From Artocarpus heterophyllus (Eukaryota > Streptophyta > Magnoliopsida > Rosales > Moraceae): 64,000 nucleotides of DNA. Below are positions 48,381 through 61,844 of this stretch, piece by piece. The notes beneath the pieces were generated by a model. It saw nothing but the letters and a program-made list of their open reading frames with translations. It searched no databases and was not told where the DNA came from. A program made the position numbers and the translations under genes. Position 1 is the first letter of the stretch. The number at the start of each line of letters is the position of its first letter. The stretch is from positions 186,001-250,000 of the forward strand of contig JAJQZP010000232.1 of NCBI GenBank assembly GCA_025403435.1, in the 5' to 3' direction.

Positions 48381-50019
48381 TTTCAATCTACAATAAAGAA
48401 TCATATACCAAACATAAGCAAACATATTTAATAATTTAGTAAGATAACACAATCATGTAAAATATACAAATGTGTTTATGTGTCAAAACCTTGAAAATAT
48501 CACAACCTTACAACGATAATTCCCAACTCAGAATTCAACAAGCTCCTAGGGGAGTCATGCCAAATTCAATCAGGAACACGGATCCCCTCCTGATTAATAT
48601 ATGCCATCCAGGACCCGTATGATCCAGCATATACTAATAATCGTTTCTTTGGCCATTAATTTTATTAACAGAGCTCCTAGGGGAGGTTAATAATAAAATT
48701 AACGTGAGTGTATAACCACCGTTTCAATATTTTATCCATGATTTATAATCACCACCTAGGGGTGTGCAACCATAAATCATACTAAAATACCTTATCCTTT
48801 CAGAGATCCAATCTGGTACATGGTAGAAATCCCTTCCTAGGGGTTGGGACCACCATGTTCTTCCTATGGACCAACGATGGAGGCCTTAGGTTCTCTCTTC
48901 GAAAACCTTCTCCCACTCAATCTTTTGAAGTCAAGGTTTTATTTTAAAATTATGCATGAACAATTTTAATATGAGCGGCACTCCCTATTCTATATGACAT
49001 GTTATCAATATACATGGTAAATCATATTATAATGCAGACAAGCAAAGCAATCAAGCAAAGCTACAAGCATAATAATAATAACCGTAATATTATGGTTCCA
49101 CCCTAGAGAATAGAAAAAATAAGATTACAAGAGAATAATCGAGACATTTATCGATTCTTCATCCTTGAATCCTCAAGCTGTATCCTTCTTCATGTAATAT
49201 CCATCTTCAAGTCCTCAATCCCGTATGAATCGAACACTTCATATTTCCGGTCGTATCCAAATTTAATGTTTCTCAGAATCGTCCCAAAAATAAAATTAAA
49301 ACTGCACCAAAAATTGCACCTTTTCTGGACACCTGGATGCTCTCTGTCGGCAGGCCGATCTAGGTGATCGGTCTGCCGATCATGGTGGTTCGGCCTGCCG
49401 AACATCAAGGTTCGGCCTGCCGGCAGAGCACCAAAATTTCTGCCCCACTGTCGGCCTGCCGGACCGTACGTCCGGCCTGCCGATCTGTGACCTTCGGCCT
49501 GCCGAACTGTGAGGTCCGGCATGCCGACCGAGCAGAAAACACTCAATCCAGAAAATACAATTTTAATGCAATTCATCAATTTTATTTTCAACAATTCAAA
49601 AACACAAAATTAGAGACTCAGGAAATACCTGGAGGCGCCATCATCAATCTTCAAGATCCGACTTCTCGTTCCGTCTTCTCCGAATAATTATTTAATTACA
49701 AAATTCTTACAAATTAAATAATAATTCCTAGACGGAGATGATAGTCCGCCATCTAATTACATGAAAAACCTAGATACACATTCTAACCTCTAAGGAACCA
49801 TAACCGGTATTAATTAATTAATAAATAATTAAACAACAATTTAATCAACCATAATTAATTAATAAACATTCACCACATAATCCATGACAACATATATATT
49901 ATATAGAAACGTAGAGTGCCTTCTCTCTATAAAATTCAATTCAAGCATAGGAGAGATTAAGATCACAAAATTTATGCATATAACATGATCACAAACTTGC
50001 AAATTTATGTAAAAACCTC
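48381..50019 (-). other. CopA-5 untranslated leader
   Basis: It is almost identical to the CopA-2 leader, with palindromes at 49345-49528 (eight units) and CCTAGG hairpins at ~48540-48845. Confidence 0.85.
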
Positions 50020-50032
50020 GGCTCTGATACCA
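50020..50032 (-). promoter_or_regulatory. CopA-5 primer-binding site
   Basis: The minus strand reads TGGTATCAGAGCC, a perfect match. Confidence 0.92.
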
Positions 50033-50034
50033 AT

Positions 50035-52078
50035 TGTTGGAAACAAAGTGCGCAGCGGAATTTTTTTTAAAAAAAAAAAAAAATTTATCATCAGAGTATT
50101 TTCCAAAATACAAGTATGACATGTTATATGTATAAATTAAACAGATCTTACTAACCTCAGTGTGCCGAAGAACCTCCGCGACCTGTGTAGAGAAGTAACG
50201 TTCCAGAAGAGCCTCAACCAACTGGTCTTCTTTGCTATTCTCTATCCACAACCGGAGTGAGTGTGGGCTCACACGTAGCTCTTCCACCGGTGACTCTCCT
50301 TCCAACCAATAGAGAGAACCCAAAGCTAGTGTTCGTGATTTGTGAACAAAAGCTCTCAGGGAGTTTTCAGATGCTCACTAGAAGAGTATCACTCTTAATC
50401 TCTCAAATTGATCTGAGTAAATCATTAGACTCACTCCCTTTTTATACCTATTGGTCCTTGGGGTCAGTCCATATCAGATTAGGTCTCAAAAATCGAAACA
50501 GAATCAAGTTCGGATCAATATCTGATAAGATACGCGTGAAAAACGCGTAATCTTAGCTGTCGCGGTCGGCATGCCGAACTGTGAGATAGGCAGGCCGAAC
50601 TGGCCAGTTCGGCAGGCCGAACTTTCTGATCGGCAGGCCGAACTGCCGAGAAAAAATCTCCGCGAATCTTTTATTTTCCACCCGAGATTCTAAAGGATAA
50701 AGTCTCAGTTTTGATTCAAATAGCCCAATAGAAAAGATATCTGATCAAAACAAACTCTATCAAGATAATCTCTAAGAAAATAAATCAATTCAAATAATTC
50801 TACAAGTTTATCTTGTTCTAATTGTCCAAAATTAAAACAACCGATAAACAGACAAGAATTATCCGAACGCCATAATTCAACAAGTTCATCTTGAACTAAT
50901 TTCTTACAAAATTAATTCAACCGATAAACAGACATGAATTATTTGATTCTTATAAATTTTAAACCAATCTGATAAATCCGACATAAGTCACCAATTATTG
51001 GAAAAACACGCCGTGTCGTTACAGGATTTTGTGAGCTAGCAAAGGGGACCAAAATGGACCTATAAAGTTCAAGCTCACGATAATTATGAAACCCAATATC
51101 CCAGATATACATTTCACAATTATCAACTCCAACGCTACTCCACTAAAAGCTTGGAGCTGCACTCTCGAACTTTACAGAATTACGAAGCTCATGTAGCTAA
51201 GTCTCCATGACATATCATAGTGTATCGCATCCCCATATGATCATCCATAATCGGCTTAAGGACAAGTTCTGTCTTACCTTCCCGATTATTTTTATCTTAC
51301 GTTCCATTGTCTCACCATTAGAAAACTTACCATCCAAAGATAGTATACCATTCGGTTACACCTATGTATCCAAATGGTTGAGCGCTCCAGTTTTCCAATT
51401 ACAGGACAACGCATATAAGAGGATATCATTACTCCTAAAGAGGAGCTATGGATTCCATATCTATGAATAACAAGTCTACGCTATCAAGAGTCATGCCTCC
51501 AACGTACCGGCATGCATGCCACTATAGAGATGTGGGAGTCACCCATTGGTACATCAAAAGACACAAGTCGAGACAACGGGCCCATTATTCATCTCAGGAT
51601 TAAGATACAATACAAACGACTGTCTAAAGTGAATCGATTTGCCAAGACAGAATTATTAATCCAAATCAATTCACTTTATGTCCCGATCCAACACATCGTC
51701 ACCTATGACAACGCGCCAATGTTTCTATTCACGGAGTCCAACTCCGATGGCCAAGACAAACCATCTCCCAAAAGGGATATAGACAACATAACAATCTTTA
51801 CATGAATAAAGCGCCCAACTTTATTCCCTCGATTGCGGATCATATATTTTAGACCATCACCTTAAGAGTCGTGTCTACCGCATAATCATCCCATCATATG
51901 CCCAACTCTTAAGGTTTAGACTGACAGTCTCAGACTACTGTTTGCTTATCATACATTCAACAAATATGAACGTAAAGAGGACAATATTTGGTATATATAA
52001 ATGAATAAATTCTTTATTGATAAAAATGTCTCCAAAAACGTATTACATTTTTACTCCTTAGAGCATACATGTCTAACA
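50035..52078 (-). repeat. CopA-5 5' LTR (2044 bp)
   Basis: This is the partner of 42362-44405 with no difference seen outside the homopolymer. The palindrome cluster is at 50565-50650. Confidence 0.93.
50438..50454 (-). promoter_or_regulatory. CopA-5 LTR core promoter
   Basis: CCAAT (50450-50454) and TATAAAAAG (50438-50446) on the minus strand, identical to CopA-2. Confidence 0.7.
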
Positions 52079-52823
52079 CCAAAGATAGTATACCATTCGG
52101 TTACACCTATGTATCCAAATGGTTGAGCGCTCCAGTTTTCCAATTATAGGACAACGCATATAAGAGGATATCATTACTCCTAAAGAGGAGCTATGGATTC
52201 CATATCTATGAATAACAAGTCTACGCTATCAAGAGTCATGCCTCCAACGTACCGGTATGCATACCACTATTGAGATGTGGGTGTCACCCTTTGGCACATC
52301 AAATGACACAAGTCGAGACCACGGCCCCACTATTCATCTCAGGATTAAGATACAATACAAATGACTGTCTAAAGTGAATCGATTTGCCGAGACAGAATTA
52401 TTAATCCAAATCAATTCACTTTATGTCCCGATCCAACACATCATCACCTATGACAATGTGCCAATGTTTCTATTCACGGAGTCCAACTCTGATGGTCAAG
52501 ACAAACCATCTCCCAAAAGGGATATAGACAACATAACAATCTTTACATGAATAAAGCGTCCAACTTTATTCCCTCGATTGCGGATCATATGTTTTAGATC
52601 GTCACGTTAAGAATCGTGTCTTCTGCATAATCAGTCCATCATATGCCCAATTCTTAAGGTTCAGATTGACAGTCTCAGACTACTGTTTGCTTATCATACA
52701 TTCAACAAATATGAACGTAAAGAGGACAAGATTTGGTATATATAAAAGAATAAATTCTTTATTGATAAAAATGTCTCCAAAAGCGTATTACATTTTTACT
52801 CCTTAGGGCATAAATGTCTAACA
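52079..52823 (-). repeat. CopA-6 3' LTR, inner part
   Basis: It continues the CopA LTR from CCAAAGATAG after the CopA-5 insertion to the LTR end ATGTCTAACA at 52823. It is moderately diverged from CopA-2/5. It is followed by the CopA-6 polypurine tract (52824-52834, AAGTGGGAGAT on the minus strand). Confidence 0.88.
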
Positions 52824-52837
52824 ATCTCCCACTTGCT

Positions 52838-55800
52838 CTAAGTGAGTAAATACAGCAAATTTTGCATCCCCATAGCTTCCACATGCCTCTCGAAGACTCT
52901 CCCAGTAAGTGTCTTCGTAAATAGATCAGCTAAATTGTCCTCTGACGCGATCTTGCACACCATGACATGCCCGCCCTCAACGAAGTCCTTTTTACACGAT
53001 ACTTTCGATCAATATGCTTACTCTTATTGTAAAATCTTGGTTCCTTAGCATTAGCTACCGCCGTAGTATTGTCACAGTATAGTGATACTGCTTTATCCAT
53101 ACCAGGAACTACCTCAAGATCCCCAAGGAACTTGCGGAGCCACACTGCTTCTTTCGAAGCATCACTAGCTGCCACATACTTGGCCTCCGTCGTTGAATCT
53201 GAAGTGCAATCTTGCTTAGCACTTCTCCAACTGATGGCACCGACACCCAGAGTAAACACAAACCCCAAAGTTGATTTCCTAGAATCCAGACAGGATTGAA
53301 AATCTGAATCAGTGTATCCTAGGGGAGTTAAATCCTCACCCGAATACACAAGCATATACCCTCGAGTCCTTCTTAGGTACTCAAAAATATGCTTTATCGC
53401 AACCCAATGGTTCGGTCCTGGATCCGCCTGAAATCGACTTACAATCCCGACCGCATAGCTAATATCCGGTCAAGTGCAAAGCATGGCATACATGAGACTA
53501 CCTACTACCAAAGCATAAGGCACCTTCTTCATGTATTCTCTTTCTTCATAAGACTTTGGAGAGACTTTCTTACAAAGAGTAATTCCAGACCTAGATGGTT
53601 GCCCACCTTTCTTGGAATCCTACATTGCAAACCTCCTGAGAATTTTATCTATGTATCCGGCCTGAGACAAAGCTATCATTTTGTTCTTCCTATCCTGAAT
53701 GATCTACATACCGAGAACAAAATTAGCCTCACCTAAGTCCTTTATGTCAAACTGCTTGGTCAACCATAATTTGATCGATGACAATGCCCCAACGTCATTG
53801 CCAATTAGTAGAATGCCATCTACATAGAGCAGTAGAAAAACCACCTTTTCATCCTTAATGTGTTTGTAAACACATGGTTCATCCACATTTTGTGAGAACC
53901 CGTAAGCCTTGATCACTTGATCAAATCTTATGTTCCAAGAACGAGAAGCCCGCTTCAGTCCATAAATAGACTTTAGCTGTTTAAAAACCTTACCCTCTCG
54001 ACCTGCGACCTTGAACCCGTTTGGTTGTTCCATATAAATAGACTCATCAAGATAGCCATTCAGAAAAGCCGTCTTGACATCCATCTACCAAATCTCATAG
54101 TCGAGAGTGGCAGCTATGGACAAGAGAATCCGGATGGACTTAAGCATGGCTACAGGCGAAAAGGTTTCCTCATAATCGATTCCTTCCTTTTGCGTATAAT
54201 CCTTAGCTACCAGTCTAGCCTTAAAGGTTTTGACCTTTCCATCCACTCCTATTTTCCTCTTGTAGATCCACTTACACCCTATGGGTTTTACCCCTTCGGG
54301 AAGATCCACAAGCTCCCAGACCCGATTAGTCTCCATAGACTTCATCTCTATGTTCATGGCCTCTGTCTAGAGTCTTCAATCAACATCCTCTATGGCTTCT
54401 GCATAAGTATAAGGGTCCCTGTCATGTTCATCCGGTTCAGCCAAAAAGACCTCCCCATTGAACATATACCTCTCAGGTTGATGCCCGATCCTCCCACTAC
54501 GCTGAAGCCCCTGAGGTCATTGTTTAGGTTTGTTTGGTTTTTCTACACCGATCGGAATGGTTTTGTTCTGAACCTCCAGAGTGAACGGATCACCCCTTAA
54601 CTCCTCAAGCACCACTTTGCTTCGAGGTTTAAAGTCGTCCATATAATTCTCCTCAAGGAAAGTTGCATTAGTTGAAACCACGACTTTATTTTCCTTTGGG
54701 TTATAAAAATAACCCCCTTTAGTCCCTTTTGGATATCCTACAAATACCCTACAAATACATAAACTTCCGAACGTGCTTCCAACTTATTCGGATCCTTAAA
54801 CAGGACATGAGCCGGACATCCCCATATGCGAATATGGTTTAAGGATGTCTTCCATCTTGTCCACAACTCGTGAGGAGTTTTAGGGACCGATTTTGAAGGC
54901 ACATTGTTCAAAAGATAACATGCGGTTTGTAGTGCATATCCCCAAAAGGATAAAGGCAATGGTGAATAACTCATCGTGGACCGAATCATGTCCAACAAAG
55001 TCCTATTCCTTCTCTCCACTACCCCATTCTGCTGTGGAGTGCTCAGCGCCGTCAAATGGGATAAAATCCCATTCTCTAACAAGTGTCCCAAGAACTCATC
55101 AAAAAGGTATTCCCCACCTCGATCAGATCGAAGTGCCTTTATCGGTCTACCCAATTGCTTTTCCACTTCAGCCTGAAACTCCCTAAACTTATCATAATTT
55201 TTGCTTTTGTGGTGCTTTAGGTACACAAACTCATATCTTGAGTAATCGTCAATAAAAGTGACGAAGTACTCATACCCTCCTCGTGCCTGGATGTTCATCG
55301 GTCCGTAAACATCACTATGCACAAGTTTGAGAACCCCTTCGGCCCTATTGCCCTTAGACCCGTATGGTCTTTTGGTCATTTTACCGTCCAAACAAGATTC
55401 ACATTAAGGTATAGATTCCACCTTTAAGTGACTTAAGGTCCATCCCTTACCAACCTTTGAATCCTATTCAGGTTAATATGGCCAAGGTGCAAATGCCAAA
55501 GATAAGTCTTATTAGAGAGAGAAGTTTTAAGTCTTTTTGAGTAATTATCATTTATCTCAGCATTAAGCAATAAGTCCATCTTAGGTTTGATAAAATATAG
55601 ATTATTTTGCATCCATCCATAACAGATAAAAGATTTGTTTTTACGAATCACCACTTTTTCATTAAAAGATACCACATAGGAGTCTTTAAATAAAGAAGAT
55701 ACAGAAATTAAATTCCTTTTAAATTTAGGAACATAAAAACAATCTCGCAAAATTAAATTCCTATAATTATCAAAATAAAGATGGACATCTCCCACTACTT

Positions 55801-56800
55801 CCGCTGAGACCAAGGATCCATCGCCCATCCGAAGCGTTAAGTTTTCACGTAGTAGACTTCTCGTTTCTTTGAATCCCTGTAGAGAAACACAAACATGATT
55901 AGTTGCACCGGAATCTATGACCCAGATGTCATTGGATTCCTCAACCAAACAAGTTTCTAAATATAGAAGATCACACCTACCTCCCTTGGAAAGGAAGTCC
56001 TTGCAATGCTTCTTTATATGCCCGACCTTACCACAGGAGAAGCACTTAAGCTTCTTTGGGTTCTTCTTCTTCTTCTTCTTGCTCTTGGTAGTAGCAGGAA
56101 TAGAAGACTTCCCATTCTTGGCCCGTTGCTTCTTACCATTCCCAGAGTTAAGATTGGAACCAGAAGCAGCTACCATGTTGGCCTCACCACCAGCAGGAGA
56201 CTCCCTGATCAGCAGTTCAAACTCCTATAACTGTTTCATCAGTTCTGTAAAGGTCATATCCCGTCTATTGCTTAAATTAAAGGTAGCTCTGAACGGAATA
56301 AATTCCTTAGACAGAGTCTCAAAGACCATAGTCATCTGAATTTCAGCATCGATGTCGGCTCCGTTGGTTTGAGCCTCAGCGAGGTAACCCATGACCAACA
56401 TCATGTGCTCCTTTACAGATGTCCCCGGTCTCAGTCTACAGTTTAAGAGTTTTCAAAGCGCCCCTTGCTGCTTTGTTATGGCCTGGCCTCTGAACATATC
56501 CTCAAGATTATCCAAGATCTATTTTGCAGTCTCATAATCCTGATGTTGAGCCTGCAGCACGTTGTTCATGCTTGCCATAACATAGCAGCGAGCCTGATCA
56601 TTAGCATCTTTCCAGTGATCGTACGCTTGGAATTGCTCATTACTTGAGTCTCCCATAGGCTCGGGAGGACAAGGGGTTGTCAGTACATATTTTAGTTTCA
56701 CAAAGGATAGGACGATGTCCAAGTTCCGTTTTCAATCGTTATAATTCTCACCGATTAATTGGTTTTTGTCAAGTATCGATGATAAAGTGTTTTTAGACAT
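52838..56800 (-). pseudogene. CopA-6 gag-pol, decayed
   Basis: The frame starts at the ATG at 56800 and ends at the stop at 52838-52840. Open pieces: gag end to pre-integrase 55433-56176 (intact knuckle [14 protein letters not shown] and DSGAT); integrase 54738-55391 (SDRGGEY and the QQNGVVERRN Glu kept); RT start 54085-54357; RT 53704-54084 with YVDG in place of YVDD; RNase H 52930-53355. Breaks include a stop after LDYEIW and frameshifts near 53000 and 54780. The catalytic Asp to Gly change means RT would be dead even if the frame were open. Confidence 0.9.
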
Positions 56801-58427
56801 TTTCAATCTACAATAAAGAATCATATACCAAACATAAGCAAACATGTGTAATAATTTAGTAAGATAACACAATCATGTAAAATCATACAAATGTGTTTAT
56901 GTTTCAAAACCTTAAAAATATCACAAACTTACAACGATAATTCCCAACTCATAATTCAACAAGCTCCTAGGACAGTCATGCCAAATTCAATCAAGAACAC
57001 GGATCCCCTCCTGATTAATATATGCCATCCAGGACCCGTATGATCCAGCATATACTAATAATCGTTTCTTTGGCCATTAATTTTATTAACAGAGCTCCTA
57101 GGGGAGGTTAATAATAAAATTAACGTGACTGTATAACCATCGTTTCAATATTTTATCCATGATTGATAATCACCACCTAGGGGTGTGCAACCATAAATCA
57201 TACTAAAATATCTTATCCTTTCAGAGATCCAATCTGGTATATGATAGAAATCCCTTCCTAGGGGTCGGGACCACCATGTTCTTCCTATGGACCAACGATG
57301 GAGGCCTTAGGTCCTCTCTTCGAAAACCTTCTCCCACTCAATCTTTTGAAGACAAGGTTTTATTTTAAAATTATGCATGAACAATTTTAATATGAGCGGC
57401 ACTCCCTATCCTATATGACATGTTATCAATATATATGGTAAATCATATTATAATGCAGACAGGCAAAGCAATCAAGCAAAGCTACAAGCAAAATAATAAT
57501 AACCGTAATATTATGGTTCCACCCTAGAGAATAGAAAAAACAAAGATTACAAGAGAATAATCGAGACATTTATCGATTCTTCATCCTTGAATTCTCAAGC
57601 TATATCCTTCTTCATGCAATACCATTTTCAAGTCTTCAATCCCATTATGAATCAAAAAACTTCATATTTTTGGCATATCTAAATTTAATGTTTCTCAGAA
57701 TCGTCTCGAAAATGAAATTAAAACTACACCGAAAAAATTGCACCTTTTCTGGACATTTGGCAACTTTCGATCGGCAGGCCGATCTGGGTGATCAGCCTAC
57801 CGGTCATGAAGGTTCGGCCTGCCGAACTGAAAGTTTGGCTTGCCGACAGAGCACCCCATTTTTTGCCCCACTATCAACCTACCGGACCACACGTCCGGCC
57901 TACCGAACTGTGACGTCCGGCATGCCGACCGAGTAGGAAAAATTATTCCACAAAATACAACTTTAATGCAATTTATCAATTTTATTTTCAACAATTCAAA
58001 AGCATAAAATTAGAGACTCAGGAAATACCTGGGGGCGGCATCATCATTCTTTAAGATTCGACTTCTCGTTCCGTCTTCTCCGAATAATCATTTAATTACA
58101 AAATTCTTGTAAATTTAAAAATTAAATAACAATTCCTAGACGGAGATAATAGTCCAGCATTTAATTACATGAAAAACCTAGATACATATTCTAACCTCTA
58201 AGGAACCATAACCGGTATTAATTAATTAATAAATAATTAAACAACAATTTAATCAACCATAATTAATTAATAAACATTCACCACATAATCCATGACAACA
58301 TATATATTATATAGAAACCTAGAGTGTCATCTCTCTATAAAATTCAATTCAAGCATAGGAGAGACGGAGATCACAAAATTTATGCATATAACATGATCAC
58401 AAACTCGTAAATTTATGTAAAAACCAT
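56801..58427 (-). other. CopA-6 untranslated leader
   Basis: It is collinear with the CopA-2 leader. Palindromes lie at 57769-57930 (about seven units, some decayed, e.g. GATCAGCCTACCGGTC) and CCTAGG sites at ~57112-57265. No gene is seen. Confidence 0.75.
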
Positions 58428-58440
58428 GGCTCTAATACCA
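58428..58440 (-). promoter_or_regulatory. CopA-6 primer-binding site, one mismatch
   Basis: The minus strand reads TGGTATTAGAGCC. Confidence 0.82.
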
Positions 58441-58442
58441 AT

Positions 58443-60339
58443 TGTTGGAAACACGGTGCGTAGCAAAATTTTAAAAATTTTCATCAGAGTAATTTGCAAA
58501 ACACAAGTTTGACATGTTATATGTATAAATTAGACAGATCTTACTAACCTTTGTGTGAAGAACCTCCGCAGCATGTGAAGAGAAGTAACGTTCTAAAAGA
58601 GCCTCAACCCACTGGTCTTCTTTGCTATTCTCTATCCACAACTGGAGTGAGTGTGGGCTCACATGTACAGCTCTTCCACCGGTGACTCTCCTTCCAACCA
58701 AGAGAGAGAACCCAAAGCTAGTGTTCATGATTTGTGAACAAAAGCTCTCAGGGAGTTTTTAGATGCTCACTAGAAGAGTATCACTCTTAATCTCTCAATT
58801 GATTAGAGTAAATCATGAGACTCACTCCCTTTATATAGCCATTGGTCCTAGGGTCAGTCCTTATCAGATTAGGTCTCAAAAACTTGAAACAGAATCAAGT
58901 TTGGATCAATATCTGATAAGATCCACTTGAAAATGCGTAATCTTATCACCCAGTGATTGGCAGGCCAAACGTCCTGATCGGTAGGCCGAACAGGCCCATT
59001 CGGCAGGTCAAACACATCATTTGGCAGGCCGAACTCCCGAGAAAAAATCTTCGCGAATCTTTTATTTTCCACCCAAGATTCTAAAGGATAAAGTCTCAAT
59101 TTTTATTCAAATAACCCAATAGAAAAGATATCTGATCAAAACAAACTTTATCAAGATAACCTCTAATAAATCAATTCACAATAATTCTACAAGTTTATCT
59201 TGATCTAATTTATCCAAAATTAAATCAACCGATAAACAGACAAAGAATTATCTGATCCAATAATTCAACAAGTTTATCTTAAATTAATTTTATTACAAAA
59301 TTAATTCAACCAATAAACAGACATGAATTATTTGATTCTTACAAATTTTAAACCAATCTGATAAATCCGACATAAGTTACAAATTATTGGAAAAGCACGC
59401 CGTGTCGTTACAGGATTTTGTGAGCTAGCAAAGGGAACCAAAATGGGCCTATAAAGTTCAAGCTCATGATAATTATGAAACCCCATATCCCAGATATACA
59501 TTTCGCAATTATCAACTCCAACGCTACTCCACTAAAAGCTTGGAGCTGCACTCTCAAACTTTATAGAATTACAAAGCTCATGTAGCTAGGTCTTCATGAC
59601 ATATTAACATGTATCGTATCCCCATATGATAATCCATAATCGGCTTAAGGACAAGTTTTGTCTTACCTTCCCGATTATTTTTATCTTACTTTCCATTGTC
59701 TCACCATTAGAAAACTTACCATCCAAAGATAGTATACCATTCGGTTACACCTATGTATCCAAATGGTTGAGCGCTCCAGTTTTCCAATTATAGGACAACG
59801 CATATAAGAGGATATCATTACTCCTAAAGAGGAGGTATGGATTCCATATCTATGAATAACAAGTCTACGCCATCAAGAGTCATGCCTCCAACATACCGGT
59901 CATGCGTACCACTATTGAGATGTGGGAGTCACCCTTTGGCACATCAAAAGACACAAGTCGAGACAACAGGCCAACTATTCATCTAAGGATTAAGATACAA
60001 TACAAGTGATTGTCTAAAGTGAATCGATTTGCCAAGACAAAATTATTAATCCAAATCAATTCACTTTATGTCTCGATCCAATACATTGTCAACTATTCAT
60101 CATATGTTTTAGACCGTTACCTTAAGAATCGTGTCTTCTGCATAATTAATCCATCATATGCCCAATTCTTAAGGTTTAGACTGACAGTCTTAGACTACTG
60201 TTTGCTTATCATACATTCAACAAACATGAACGTAAAAGAGGATAAGATTTGGTATATATAAATGAATAAATTCTTTATTGATAAAAATGTCTCCAAAAAC
60301 GTATTACATTTTTACTCCTTAGGGCATACATGTCTAACA
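58443..60339 (-). repeat. CopA-6 5' LTR (1897 bp)
   Basis: Full-length in outline but shorter than its relatives, mainly from a ~140-base internal deletion around 60095. Decayed palindromes at 58955-59037. It abuts the GYP-2 integrase at 60340. Confidence 0.9.
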
Positions 60340-61330
60340 GATGATGCTTCCAATGTTGCTGATTTGTTCTTTATCAAAATTGTGAGACTTCATGGTATGC
60401 CTAGGACAATTGTTTCTGATAGGGACACCAAGTTCTTAAGCTACTTTTGGAAGACTTTGTGGGCTAAGTTATGGACTAAGCTATTGTTTTCGACTACTTG
60501 TCACCCTCAAACCGATGGTCAAACAAAAGTTGTGAATAGAACCTTGTCTACTTTGTTGCGGGCTGTCATTAAAAGAACATCAAAAAATGGGAGGAGTGTT
60601 TACCAAATGTTGAGTTTGCTTATAATTGATCTGTTCATTCTGCTACTCAATTTTCACCGTTTGAAATTGTTTATGGTTTTAATCCTTTAACTCCTTTGGA
60701 TTTAATGCCATTACCTTTGTCTGAGCGTGTGAATTTAGATGGAAAAAGAAAAGCTAACCTTGTTAAGCAGATACACGAGAAGGCAAGACTCAACATCGAG
60801 CAAAGGACTAAACAATATGCTAAACAAGCCAACAAAGGGCATCACAAGCTCGTCTTCGAGCTCGACGATTGGGTGTGGTTGCACTTACGCAAGGAACGGT
60901 TTTTGGAACAAAGGAAATCCAAGCTGCTGCCTAGAGGGGACGGTCCTTTTCAAATTCTTGAAAGGATCAATGATAATGCATACAAGCTAGACTTGCTGGT
61001 GAGTATGGTGTAAGTGCGTCCTTTAATGTTTCTGACCTAAGTCCTTATCATGCAGGTGACGATTTGAGGACAAATCCCTCTCAAGAGGAGGGGAATGATG
61101 AGGACATCGTTAGCACAAGCAAGAGCATGTGGGATGAGACATATTCAGATCCAATTCAAGTTCCCATTGGTCCAGTTACAAGAGGTCGTGCGTAGATGTT
61201 CAAAGAAACGCTTATTGGGCTGATTCAAGCAACTTGGGCTCAAGCCATTGAATGCAGGCCTATTGAGGGAATTGCATCTGACATCCAGACCAACAAATGC
61301 ATGATTCAAGTTCTAGAAGGGACCGAGTAA
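60340..61330 (+). pseudogene. GYP-2 integrase end and C-terminal tail (Ty3/gypsy), truncated
   Basis: This is the right-hand remnant of a gypsy pol gene cut by CopA-6. Visible features: [18 protein letters not shown] with the second catalytic Asp, [15 protein letters not shown] (Glu of the D,D35E triad replaced by Lys), then, after a frame change near 60600, [27 protein letters not shown] and [18 protein letters not shown]. Another frame change near 61000 leads into a tail containing GPVTRGRA, with TAG at ~61195 and a final TAA at 61328-61330. The rest of the gene is not in the window. The tail runs through a polypurine tract into the LTR, a property known for CRM-lineage chromoviruses; lineage is tentative. 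Confidence 0.82.
61085..61095 (+). promoter_or_regulatory. GYP-2 polypurine tract inside the reading frame
   Basis: GAGGAGGGGAA lies within the conceptual coding tail and directly before TGATGAGGAC, the proposed LTR start. Confidence 0.55.
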
Positions 61331-61844
61331 TTTTCATTTCAATTACTTTCCCATTTTGAGGCGACAAGTGGCGAGAAGAATCAGCTATTTACCTTTTAAT
61401 GTCTAGTTTCCTTTTTTTTTTCTTTTAGAAACATGTATTTGTGTTATTTCTATTATTGTAAGGCTTTTAAGCCATTAAGGGAACTTACCTTATTTGCTTT
61501 AGATTAGACGTTTTGGTAATTGATTTGCCCGAAATTCCATGGGCAATTAGGAGCTGAAAATTCGCATAGGGGAACCACTATATATTGTAATGAATTTCAT
61601 TCAATGGAGGATAAGTTTTAACACACAATTTGAGGTTTAATTCTCTTTGGTTCTTAAACGAACTATTCCAACTTATTGAAAAATTTCATGGCGTTCATAG
61701 ACTTATCAATCAGTCCATCCATAGCTGATTGTGGCGTCCTCACATACCAAGGTTCGTGCTTCTTGTTAGGCATCGGGTCGCGGTTCCATTCAAAACCGGT
61801 TAGGAATTTGATCTTGGAAACCAATTTTGGTTAGGGTCGCATCA
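61096..61844 (+). repeat. GYP-2 3' LTR (probable, ~749 bp)
   Basis: The proposed ends are TGATG and CATCA, a 5-bp terminal inverted repeat. The LTR begins right after the polypurine tract. It contains TATATAT (61579-61585) followed by a second AT-rich element. No partner LTR is in the window, so the right boundary is uncertain (an alternative end is CATATCA at ~61867). Confidence 0.45.

Larger units (their letters stand above)
42362..52078 (-). mobile_element. CopA-5: very recent copia insertion (9717 bp)
   Basis: Both LTRs are 2044 bp and look identical outside one A/T homopolymer. It has a perfect primer-binding site, a polypurine tract and a leader nearly identical to CopA-2. It sits inside the 3' LTR of CopA-6. 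Unusually, no target duplication is present: flanks are AAACTT on the left and CCAAAG on the right, and five bases (ACCAT) of the expected target are absent. Confidence 0.93.
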
